Assembly: GCA_016934895.1 (NCBI GenBank)
Contig: JAFGRZ010000179.1
Span: 1-8,682, forward strand
DNA: 8,682 nt
Reading direction: 5' to 3'
Origin: Candidatus Aminicenantota bacterium
Lineage (GTDB): Bacteria > Acidobacteriota > Aminicenantia > Aminicenantales > UBA8522
Positions 1 to 7,800 of this stretch are shown one piece after another. The notes below the pieces were generated by a model. The model worked only from the letters and a program-made list of their open reading frames with translations, made no database searches and was not told where the DNA came from. Within the stretch, counting starts at the first letter, position 1; every line of letters begins with the position of its first letter. The position numbers and the translations under genes were made by a program.

Positions 1-656
1 GTCGCCGCATAATCATCCAGAAAAGCCTCCGCTTCTTCATTACTGGAGCCTTCTCTGGAAAGCGCCCCGTCCTTTGAAATATGCCGGGCGTTCTTCAAAA
101 CCTCCTCGGCTTGACCTTCCGAAAGCGATCCGTGCGCCAGGCGGACCTCCTTTTCGGCGTCACGAAGAAGGGCGTAGAGCAGAAGGGCCCGGTCACAGCT
201 GTTTCCCAGCCGGTCCATCAGGACGCCCTGGTGTCCGCGCAGAACTCCCCGGTACGGGACCAGAAAAGTGTTGTCGCGCACCCATTCGAACAGCGCCACC
301 GGATCTGTTCCGACGTTTGCGACAATCGCGCCGAGGTCAAACGTATCCCGGGGAATGTTTTTCTTTGCTCGCGCGATATCCGTGAACAGCTTCTCCAGGC
401 GGTCAACAACCTGATCACGGGAAAGGCTTCGCAAATCGTCAAGCCCCAGGAGCGCCGCCGCAAAATCTTCAAAGGATTCTTCGACTCGTTGCTTTTCGCC
501 GCGAACGGAAAATGCCGGTACGGCAAATGCTTCACCTAACAGGACCAGGCTCAAAAAAACACAAACGCCCCTGAATCTCAACCGGCTGATCTTGGGCCGG
601 ATAATCGTTCGCAAAGAGCCTTTTTTCGTTCCTTTATCGGCTTTTTTCCTCATCAT
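1..656 (-). CDS. Secreted transglutaminase-like domain protein, partial (C-terminus beyond the window)
   Basis: An uninterrupted minus-strand frame runs from ATG 656 off the left edge, giving 218 codons. Residues 1-49 look like a Sec signal: a long basic n-region (many Lys/Arg to residue 29), a hydrophobic stretch VCVFLSLVLLGEAFA at 31-45, and a likely cleavage after AFA (residue 45) or shortly after. Residues 116-180 resemble the transglutaminase-like superfamily: TDPVALFEWVRDN (117-129), then GVLMDRLGNSCDRALLLYAL (144-163), then EVRLAHG (170-176). C154, in the C-x2-R-A-x-L context, sits where the family has its catalytic cysteine; the His and Asp would lie further on, outside the window. 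The most likely role is an exported protease, crosslinking or peptide-processing enzyme, or a large surface protein; the substrate is unknown. GGAGG at 661-665 is 4 nt from ATG 656 and 7 nt from ATG 653, so 653 may be the true start. The fold call is from remembered family motifs. Confidence 0.72.
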   Translation of the reverse strand, partial: MMRKKADKGTKKGSLRTIIRPKISRLRFRGVCVFLSLVLLGEAFAVPAFSVRGEKQRVEESFEDFAAALLGLDDLRSLSRDQVVDRLEKLFTDIARAKKNIPRDTFDLGAIVANVGTDPVALFEWVRDNTFLVPYRGVLRGHQGVLMDRLGNSCDRALLLYALLRDAEKEVRLAHGSLSEGQAEEVLKNARHISKDGALSREGSSNEEAEAFLDDYAA

Positions 657-660
657 CAAA

Positions 661-665
661 CCTCC
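661..665 (-). promoter_or_regulatory. Ribosome binding site of the transglutaminase-like gene
   Basis: GGAGG on the minus strand, in the context GGAGGTTTGATGATG. It precedes two adjacent ATG codons. The spacing is 7 nt to the second ATG (653), which is the usual optimum, against 4 nt to the first (656). It supports this frame as a real gene start. Confidence 0.7.
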
Positions 666-762
666 ATCCTCATCCCAAAGGAAAACCTTGAGCCAGTTCC
701 AGAATGGACGGCCGATAACGGGAGTGATTCCAAATTGCTTTTCCCCTCGACCATCTTGGTAA

Positions 763-791
763 AATATATGGGACGAATACCGTGATGTCAA
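763..791 (-). promoter_or_regulatory. Strong sigma70-type promoter for the transglutaminase-like gene
   Basis: On the minus strand a perfect -35 box TTGACA (791-786) is followed by exactly 17 bp and a -10 box TATATT (768-763, five of six matches to TATAAT). Transcription would begin near 756, giving a leader of about 100 nt before the start codon. The gene therefore has its own promoter and is not just read through from addBA. No operator or known riboswitch was recognised in the leader. Confidence 0.72.
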
Positions 792-917
792 GGAGAACAT
801 AAGGGCGCCGCAGGATCACTTCAATCCCTCTCAATCAGCCATCTTTAAATACAGACAACAGGATCTTTCGATCCCGAAGTCAACCTTTTTGTCCTCTGGA
901 ATTTTTGTCTTTCTCCG

Positions 918-946
918 TTGGCTCTTAAGCGGCTAATTGATATAAA
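918..946 (+). promoter_or_regulatory. Possible rightward sigma70-type promoter
   Basis: TTGGCT (918-923, four of six matches to TTGACA), a 17-bp spacer, then TATAAA (941-946, five of six). It would fire towards the helicase remnant, with a start near 953, and could transcribe antisense into the 3' end of addA. Only sequence similarity supports it. Confidence 0.3.
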
Positions 947-1282
947 ATGACCCATTCGGCATGTCTCGATGAAAAAACGCAAGACTCGGCCGCGAGGCCC
1001 GGGCCACGCCCGCCGGCCGACCTCCTCGACTGCGTCGAGAGGTTCCTCCGCCTCAACGGCCCCCACCCGAAAAAGCGGTTCGGCGGACTCCAGATGATCT
1101 TCATCGGCGATCTCTACCAGCTCCCGCCTGTCGTCACCTCCGCCGAGCGGGACGTCTTCTCCACCAACTACGAAACGCCCTATTTTTTCTCCTCGCACAC
1201 TTTCAACGATCCCGCTTTCGACATGGAATTCGTCGAGCTCGAGAAGATCTACCGCCCGAAAAAATCGGACGCACCCGGCTGA
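947..1282 (+). pseudogene. Remnant of a Pif1/RecD-like SF1B helicase gene, truncated at both ends
   Basis: A 111-codon frame whose recognisable part is about residues 24-103 (roughly 1016-1255). ADLLDCVERFLRLNG is followed by FGGLQMIFIGDLYQLPPVV and later FDMEFVELEKIYR. GDLYQLPPV (residues 54-62) is the GD-x2-QLPPV motif III of superfamily 1B helicases. The flanking text matches the Pif1-like helicases common in bacteria, which read IDEVSMVRADLLDCVERF before this point and continue for several hundred residues after the KIYR motif. The Walker A motif, the rest of motif II and all C-terminal motifs are missing. The first 23 codons look unrelated, and the last 8 after KIYR run straight into the addA stop. 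The ORF stop (1280-1282) abuts the addA stop codon (1283-1285). It is almost certainly non-functional. GTCTCGATG at 963-971, in another frame, could be a decayed VSM of motif II, but this is uncertain. Confidence 0.75.
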
Positions 1283-4200
1283 TTATCTCTGGGCAACGCG
1301 AACCCAACGATCGATGGAGGTGAAATAAAGTCCGGCCTCTTTGACCGGCTCGCCGGTAATCTCGCTCCAGAAGCGGGCGTAGAGCCGGATTTGCGGAGCG
1401 TACATCCCGACCAGATCGGCCAGGTCGTCCTCGATAAGCTGGGGGCGGATGTGGTCGGTTTTGTAATCGGCGATGACCCAGCCGGCGTTGCGCGGACTTT
1501 TCTCTCTTTTCGCGCTTCTCGCCGCCCCGCCGCCCTCATCGTCTTCCCAGAAGACAAGGTCGACAGCGCCGCTGAGGATAACCGGAAGATCACATGGCCG
1601 GTCACTCTCTGCCTCTACGCTGGTTTCTGGCCGGGCCGCGCCGCCCTCGTCCCCCCTCTTTTTCTTGGAATCTATAGATTTTTTTTCTAATCCTCCAAGC
1701 TCGCGTTGTGAAGTCCGAATCGAGAAGGGGATCTCGAAATAGCGTTTCTCGGTCCGCATGATCCGCTGCCAGAAAGCGGACCGCACGATGGATTTTGCAT
1801 GGGCGATAAGGCGCTCCTTATCGGAGTGATCGCTTTCCTCCGCAGCGAGCAGGTTCTCAATGAAGAGATCGAGACTTGTTTTATGACCTTCTCCCTTGGG
1901 CTCTGCATCTTTCGCCGGCATCGGCAGGCGGCCGCCGCCGACCGCTTCCAGGATCTGATGGACAAGGCGGCCCCAGCTCAGCCCGAGTCCCGTATCGCGC
2001 TTTCTCCATGGCGTCTCCCGGTCTTTCTTCGCCAACGAAGTGACGGTCTCGACCAGATAGGACCGCGCCGCGGCCTCCCGATAATTCGCTTCGATCGCTT
2101 TCCTGGCCCGCCCGAGCTCGGCTTTGCCGACGTGGACTTTCTGCCGTCCGCCTTTTTCTCTGCATTCTCCCTCCGGCTTATATCTTCGCCCCCTCGAAAA
2201 TTTTGCGTCGGCCTTCTCTCCTGAAGCCGGACTTGGCTCCGACAAGGGTCCTATCCCGTCCGAGAACGTAGACAGCTCCGGAACATCCACGAGCGCGGTG
2301 TCAAGAGTTTTCCAGGGCTTGTTCTTGGCGTCTCCGCCGTAGGTGCTGATGACCATCACATCCCTCGCCCTGGTCGCCGCGACATACATCAGCCTCTGTT
2401 CCTCGGCCTCCTGGTACTTTTTTTCCTCCTCCGCCGCATTAATCCAACCGACTGGATATGACAGAAGATCTCCCTTCTTGCGAAAGGTTCCGGATTTGTG
2501 AAAGGCGAAATATCCCGCGGGGCGCCCGTCCAGGAGTGTTTCCTTGGGGGACGTCCCCTTCGGGGATGTCCCCACTCTGATGACATGCTTATCGACCTCG
2601 TGGCCCCGGGGCGGCGAAGGATTCGCCAGGAAAACGACCGGGGCCTCCAGCCCTTTCGCCTTATGCAAGTTCATAAGGCGCACCGCATTCTCCCGAGCCG
2701 GCGTCAGGCTGATCTCCTCGATCTCACGCTCTTCGGCAAGCTCCTCCAGGAGTTTCACGACCCGCGCAAACGACGCCTCTCCTTTTCTCTCTTCATTCCG
2801 AACGATCTCAAGGAGTTTCAGCATATTCCCGGCTCGGCTGCTCCCCATCTCGCTCGACACAAGATAGTTGATGATGCCCGATCCCTCAAAGATTTTGTGG
2901 AGGGCCGCGGACGGCGGCAGTCTGAGCGTCCAAGCGCGCCATTCCTTCATCCTCTGCAAACCGAGGAGCACATTCGTCGCACCCAGGTGCTTGCTGTGCA
3001 CGATGTCGAGCCCCGGGGACAGGAAATTGAACCGTCCTCCTTCCCTTTTGAACGCCACCAAGTCTTCGTCGCTCGCGCCGCAAAAAACGCCCCTCAACAC
3101 GGCCACGGTGAAGACCGGGTTGTCCGGATCATTGAGGGCCATGGCCAGGTTCGTGATCTCGCGGATCTCCTCCGACTCGGAAAAGGCGTCGCTGCCGGTG
3201 ATTTCAAAGGGGATATCGCGCTCCTCGAGCGCCCGGGCGTACAGATTCATATTTTTCTTGTAGCGGAAGAGAATCAAAAAATCAGAGGGACGGGCCGGGT
3301 GAATACTTGGTCTCAAGGGAGAATCAGGCCTGTCCGCAATTCTCAGGGCACCGCCGCAGGCCCACTTGATCCAATCGGCGATCATGGCCGCGTCGGCCTC
3401 AGCGATCGCGGCCCCCTTGTTGTACTTGACCTTGGGCACGACGATCTTATAGACGCCGCGTGCGCACCCCGGTTCATCCCCCCGATCGATTTCGATCGGC
3501 GCGAAGCGCGCCTGGTAGCGATCCGGTTTCTCCGGAAAGACCGCCTTCCAAATCGGGTTGTTCCAGTCCGCCAGCGCCTTCAACGACCGGAAATTCGTGG
3601 TCAAGCTGAGCTCGTCTCCTCCCGCTTCACCGGTGATCTCTTTCACGCAGTTGTAGATGTCGATATCGGCCCGCCTGAACCGGTAGATCGACTGCTTCGG
3701 GTCGCCGACCAGGAAAAGCGAGCCCGGCTCGGGCTTCAGTTTCTGCCAGTCGCGCTCCTCTTTGTCCCCGCCCTTCAAGTACAGAAGCACTTCGGCCTGG
3801 ATGGGGTCGGTGTCCTGGAACTCGTCCACGAGAATGTGAGTGTACTTGCGGCCGAAGTACCGCCTGACCTCGGGATTGTCGCGGAGGAGTTGCGCCGCCA
3901 GCATCAGCAGGTCGCCGAAGTTGAGTTTGTTCTCTTCCTTGCGCCTGGCCTCGAAAAAATCGACGGCCGGCCTCAGGAACCGGATGATCCGGTCGTGCCT
4001 GTATTCGCGCCAAGCCTTGAGCGCGGGCGCCGCCACCTTCTCCCCGAAATCATCGAACTCGTCCTTGAAGGCGAGCGCTTCCTCCTTCGACGGCCACCTA
4101 TTCTGGATCACCCCCGTCTCTTTCTCGAGGAGCTCGAACGTCTCCATCAGGACCCGGTGGTCATCGAAGCCGAGGTTCCGAAGCCGGACAAGGCAGCGCC

Positions 4201-4891
4201 GCATCAACTTTTGGAGCTTGTCATAGCCTTTGGCCGGTTTATTCGGGGGCAACGCTTCCCGTGCCCGCGCCAAGAACTCCTCGAGCGCCGCCCGGTGCCT
4301 TTCGTAATCCGGGATATCCCGCCTCCCGCCGACGATTTCCACCTCCGGATAGAGAGACACGGTGTCGAAGGCATCCTCGAGTTCCTTGGGATCAAGTCCG
4401 GCTTCGTCGAGTTCTTTCAGGACATCCTCTTCCTCGATCCGCACCTTAACCAAGTAATCGAGCCAGCATTGGGCGCGAACGATGGCGTCATCGATCTCCT
4501 CCAACTCCGTGAAGCTCGGGTCGAGGCCGATCTCGATCGGCCGCTCCCGGAGCAGCCTGGCGCAGAACGAATGGATCGTCCCGATACAGCATTGCTCGAG
4601 GCTGCGCAGGGCGTTTCTCATCCGCTCCTTGACTATTTCATCCTCCTCGCCTATGGACGCTTTCTCGAGCGCGATCTGGAACCGCCCCCGCAGCTCCGCC
4701 GCCGCTTTTCGCGTGAAAGTGACGGCGGCCAGTTGCTCGACCGTGCATTTCCCGGTTCGAAGCAGGGCGATCATCCGGTCGACGAGGCTTTCCGTCTTGC
4801 CTGAGCCGGCCCCTGCCTCGACGAAAAGAGTACGGTCCAGATCCGTCTTGATCCTATTCCTCGCCCCCGCATCCGGCAGTTTCTTAGTCAT
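1283..4891 (-). CDS. addA: AddA-type helicase-nuclease subunit (UvrD-like SF1A helicase with C-terminal PD-(D/E)XK nuclease)
   Basis: A 1202-residue protein, full length for AddA. It is the 3'-to-5' DNA motor and one of two nucleases of the AddAB complex, which resects double-strand breaks for RecA loading. All SF1A motifs are present: AGAGSGKT (26-33), TFTRKAAAELR (58-68), GTIHSFCARLL, VDEFQD (355-360), GDPKQSIYRFR (396-406), LTTNFRS (430-436), LHKAKGLE (742-749) and YVAATRAR (836-843). The C-terminal nuclease is seen as GAVDLVF with D1111 and ADYKTD with D1142 and K1144, followed by QIRLYARFW. A 17-residue charged insert separates the two active-site strands, and a GTSPKGTSPK duplication occurs at 774-783. 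ATG 4891 overlaps the addB stop (ATGACTAA, 8 bp), implying translational coupling; AAGGA lies only 2 nt before the ATG. A plain UvrD/PcrA is excluded by length, the nuclease domain and the addB neighbour. No clear terminator follows the gene. Confidence 0.9.
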   Translation of the reverse strand: MTKKLPDAGARNRIKTDLDRTLFVEAGAGSGKTESLVDRMIALLRTGKCTVEQLAAVTFTRKAAAELRGRFQIALEKASIGEEDEIVKERMRNALRSLEQCCIGTIHSFCARLLRERPIEIGLDPSFTELEEIDDAIVRAQCWLDYLVKVRIEEEDVLKELDEAGLDPKELEDAFDTVSLYPEVEIVGGRRDIPDYERHRAALEEFLARAREALPPNKPAKGYDKLQKLMRRCLVRLRNLGFDDHRVLMETFELLEKETGVIQNRWPSKEEALAFKDEFDDFGEKVAAPALKAWREYRHDRIIRFLRPAVDFFEARRKEENKLNFGDLLMLAAQLLRDNPEVRRYFGRKYTHILVDEFQDTDPIQAEVLLYLKGGDKEERDWQKLKPEPGSLFLVGDPKQSIYRFRRADIDIYNCVKEITGEAGGDELSLTTNFRSLKALADWNNPIWKAVFPEKPDRYQARFAPIEIDRGDEPGCARGVYKIVVPKVKYNKGAAIAEADAAMIADWIKWACGGALRIADRPDSPLRPSIHPARPSDFLILFRYKKNMNLYARALEERDIPFEITGSDAFSESEEIREITNLAMALNDPDNPVFTVAVLRGVFCGASDEDLVAFKREGGRFNFLSPGLDIVHSKHLGATNVLLGLQRMKEWRAWTLRLPPSAALHKIFEGSGIINYLVSSEMGSSRAGNMLKLLEIVRNEERKGEASFARVVKLLEELAEEREIEEISLTPARENAVRLMNLHKAKGLEAPVVFLANPSPPRGHEVDKHVIRVGTSPKGTSPKETLLDGRPAGYFAFHKSGTFRKKGDLLSYPVGWINAAEEEKKYQEAEEQRLMYVAATRARDVMVISTYGGDAKNKPWKTLDTALVDVPELSTFSDGIGPLSEPSPASGEKADAKFSRGRRYKPEGECREKGGRQKVHVGKAELGRARKAIEANYREAAARSYLVETVTSLAKKDRETPWRKRDTGLGLSWGRLVHQILEAVGGGRLPMPAKDAEPKGEGHKTSLDLFIENLLAAEESDHSDKERLIAHAKSIVRSAFWQRIMRTEKRYFEIPFSIRTSQRELGGLEKKSIDSKKKRGDEGGAARPETSVEAESDRPCDLPVILSGAVDLVFWEDDEGGGAARSAKREKSPRNAGWVIADYKTDHIRPQLIEDDLADLVGMYAPQIRLYARFWSEITGEPVKEAGLYFTSIDRWVRVAQR
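2543..2572 (-). repeat. Two tandem 15-bp palindromic units inside addA, in frame
   Basis: Two adjacent 15-bp units (2558-2572 and 2543-2557) each encode GTSPK, giving GTSPKGTSPK at AddA residues 774-783, about 25 residues after helicase motif V. The units differ at two positions, both synonymous. One contains the perfect palindrome GGGGACGTCCCC (2547-2558), the other the near-palindrome GGGGATGTCCCC (2562-2573). The GGGGACGTCCCC character resembles the GGGGACGC/GCGTCCCC elements at 8298-8398. Confidence 0.85.
4884..4891 (-). other. addB-addA overlap (translational coupling site)
   Basis: The minus-strand octamer ATGACTAA contains the addA start ATG and, in another frame, the addB stop TAA. 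Such an overlap lets ribosomes finishing addB restart on addA. It shows that the two genes are co-transcribed and probably made in matched amounts, as expected for a heterodimer. Confidence 0.9.
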
Positions 4892-7800
4892 ATTCCTTCA
4901 GCCGGTCGAAGATGTCGAAGATTTCCGTGTTGTGTTCTTTCTTTTCCTTGGCCCGTTCGCGAGCGGCGGCGCCGCCGCAAATTCGTCCGTAATCGCAGAA
5001 GTCCTCGCAATCGATGTCGCCCAACCCGGGATTGGCCACGAAATGCCCCTTTTCGATGACGCTGAGGAGCTCCATCACGACCCTGTTGAACTTCTGCCTG
5101 TCAAGCTCCGGCTTCACCCAATTCCCCTCCCCCTTTCGCGTCGGGAAGTAATAACCGCTCTCGGCGACCTCGGGCCGGTCGTCGATCCCGAGCTTCCTCA
5201 AGATCTGCTCGGCCGCGACCGCGTAGAGGGCGTGCTGCAGGATTCTCCCCTTGCCGAACATGTCCAGATCATCATAGATCTTGGTGCTTCCCGTCTTGTA
5301 ATCGATCACCCGGTATCGCCCATCCCCGAGCCGGTCGATGCGGTCGATCCTCCCGGCGATCAACACGGATTGCCCGCTCCCGAGGTCCAAAACCACCGGC
5401 TCCTCCATCCTCTCCTCGCCGCCTTCCGCGCCGGGACCGCTCCCTCTTCCCGTGCCGAAGCTGACCTCGAAAAGAAGAGGCTCGCCGGCGTTCTCCCTCT
5501 CCTCCTCCGCCTTGAGGAATATGGCGGTTGCCTCCTCGATCTCTCTTTTTTCCTGCTTGAAGACGCCCTCCGACGGCGGCGGGATCGCCTCCTTATACCG
5601 GTCGATCACCTCGTCCGTGATCCGTCTCATCAACGGCCCATGCTCAAGCGCCCGCACGGCCGGCCGCTTTTCTCCATGTTCCATCGCCTTCGCCCTCTCC
5701 GCGCCCTTTCTCTTCTTTCTTTCCTTTTTCAACTCCCTCATGAACTCGGCGAAGATCTCATGGAGAAGGGTCCCCCGGACGAGCGGGTTGAGCCATTGCG
5801 ATTGGTCAAGCTCGAGTTCGTCGGGCGGCCTCACGTCCAGCACATACCGCATCAGGTAGGAGAAAGGACACTTGGCCAGTTTCTCGAGCCGCGACGCTGA
5901 AAGCACGATGTCCCTGTTATGGAATGGATGGACCTCTTTAGGGTCGATCTTGATTTTCCCCTCAAACTCGCCGACCACGTCCCTCTCGCGCTTCTCCAGC
6001 CCGAAGATCCCACGGCCCAAAAGGTCGAAGTTCGTCTTGACCGCCTCCATCCCGTCCCGGAGAATGCCACCGGGCGCAAGCCGCGCAAGCCACCAGTCGG
6101 TCTCGTCGAGGACCCTTGCCTCGAGCGCTGCCCGCTCCGGCGCCGGCTCTGTCTTCCCCCCCTCCTCCCCTTCCGGCAGAAATCCCCGGGACTCCGGGAT
6201 GAGCTCCGCGAGCTTCGAATAATCGAGGTCCGGCTTCCCCTCCCGCAGCCGCGCCGCCTGCAGGACGAGAGACGACGGAAAAGACGGCCGCTCCTCGATG
6301 ATATCGTAGGAGGAATGGCTGATGATGACCCGCCCCCTCAAACCGGCCAGCATCCCGGCCATCGCCCACAGGTTTTCGCGAAGCGAATCCGCGCTCGTCC
6401 GAAGCCCACCCGATATCCGCTCCCTTTCCTCGTCGAGGAGGATCGGGTCCTGGATTCCGGCGCCGGGGAAAGCGCCCTGATCGAGCCCCGCGACAAAGGT
6501 CATCGGCCGGCCCGAGAATCCGCCCGTCCTCCAGCCCGAAAGATGCAGATGGCCGGGCGCGGGCCCCGAAGTCCCCACCCTCAATCCCTCCGCGAGATTC
6601 CGGAGCCGCTCGAATGCGGCCGACCGCTTCATAGGCTCCGTTTCGAAGGCCGCCGCCTCACTGAGCCTCGACAGGAGGAGGCCACGCGCCTCGGCGTCGA
6701 GGTCTCCGCGGACCGCCGCGAACTCGCCGACGAACGAGGCCCCTCCCCGGCAGAGCGCTGAGAAATCCACCCGGCCCCGCTCATCCTCTTCGGGCAGGAG
6801 GTCCAGGATGTCCTTGATGATGGCCATGAGGCTTTCGACCTCACGGATATTCTCCCGGTACCGGCCGATTTTCTCGAATTCGCCCCCGATTTCTGCGGCG
6901 CGGACGCAATCATCGGCGTCCTGGACGAGCGTCCGCAGACGGGTCGCATAGCGCCCTCTTCCCCAGCCGATCATGGCGCTCTTGAGGTATCGGCTGGCCA
7001 TGAGGGGGCTGAGCGCCACGTGCCCGTTTCCCGATGGAAGCTTGAGGGCGCCCGCCTCGATAAGGGCACAGAGGTCGGTGACAAGGTAATCGTGCTCCAG
7101 CCAGGCGACGAGCCCGCTGAAGGCTTTGCCCGGCGCTGTGAAGGCGAGAGGGATCCCGTCGCCAAAAGTCATCGCGAGTCCGGATTTCGCGGCCAGGGCA
7201 ACCATGATCGAAGGATAAGCTGAGTCGGGAGGATGAATGACTTCGACGGCGTCGAGCGGGACTTTCTCAGCCACGATGCGGCGGAGGATCTCCCGGCATT
7301 CGTTGGAAGGCCCGATGGCGGAGAAGATGTCGATAGTATTGTCACGGAGAGCGGGCGGCGCCTTGGCGGTTGCAAAAAGCCATGGGAGGCGTTCGATGTT
7401 CGAGGCGGGAGGAGAGGATGGAGCCGTTGAAGTCACGGCTGGGGGCTGGTCTCCAGGCTCCGCAGCCCACATCCGCCGCGGCCTGATCAGGCCGTAAATG
7501 GGATCCTGGAGGACCAAGACCAGGTTTTTGCCGGCGAGCTTTTCTATGAATTTGCGCTCAAGCTGTTCAAGCGGCCGATCCCGGAGCGTGAGATACAGTC
7601 TCGGCTCTGTGAGTCCCGTTGGCTGCGGAGCTGCCCGCGTTGCCGTTTTTCGTGATATTCGACGGACATCCATTTTCTTCAAGGCAAGTTCATATAGACC
7701 AGGCAGATCGATGAAGTTCCCTTTATCAAGATCGTCCTCGTATGATTTAAGGAGCCGGATAATCTCGCCGCCCTTTCTTCCATCGATGAACTCCGTCGGT

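Larger units (their letters stand above)
657..946. other. Intergenic region between the transglutaminase-like gene and the helicase remnant
   Basis: About 290 bp more AT-rich than its surroundings, with no convincing ORF. It holds the leader and promoter of the leftward gene (657-791). It also holds a small perfect hairpin GGATC-TTTC-GATCC at 861-874, T-runs near 886-890 and 902-906, and a possible rightward promoter at 918-946. The hairpin has no U-tract directly after it, so I do not call it a terminator. No tRNA or other RNA gene was seen. Confidence 0.6.

Noticed and set aside
218..535. A 105-codon minus-strand ORF within the left gene
   Set aside because: It is in another frame of the same strand as the transglutaminase-like gene, whose own frame has a signal peptide, RBS, promoter and domain match.
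861..874. Hairpin GGATC-TTTC-GATCC as a terminator or operator
   Set aside because: Five base pairs only, with no adjacent U-tract and no second copy. It is likely a chance palindrome.
1235..1282. A possible terminator between addA and the helicase remnant
   Set aside because: On the minus strand a 3-bp stem (CGG-GTGCGT-CCG) precedes ATTTTTT, and CCGA-TTTTT-TCGG is another 4-bp option. Both stems are too short to call an intrinsic terminator.
2498..4804. A 768-codon open frame on the plus strand, antisense to addA
   Set aside because: It mirrors addA, has no recognisable domain, and is rich in Arg/Pro/His/Leu as expected for the complement of GC-biased coding DNA. The opposite frame carries every helicase motif.
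4482..5900. A 472-codon plus-strand frame crossing the addA-addB junction
   Set aside because: It is antisense to two well-supported genes and spans their overlap. It has no domain and no ribosome binding site of note, so it is a shadow ORF.
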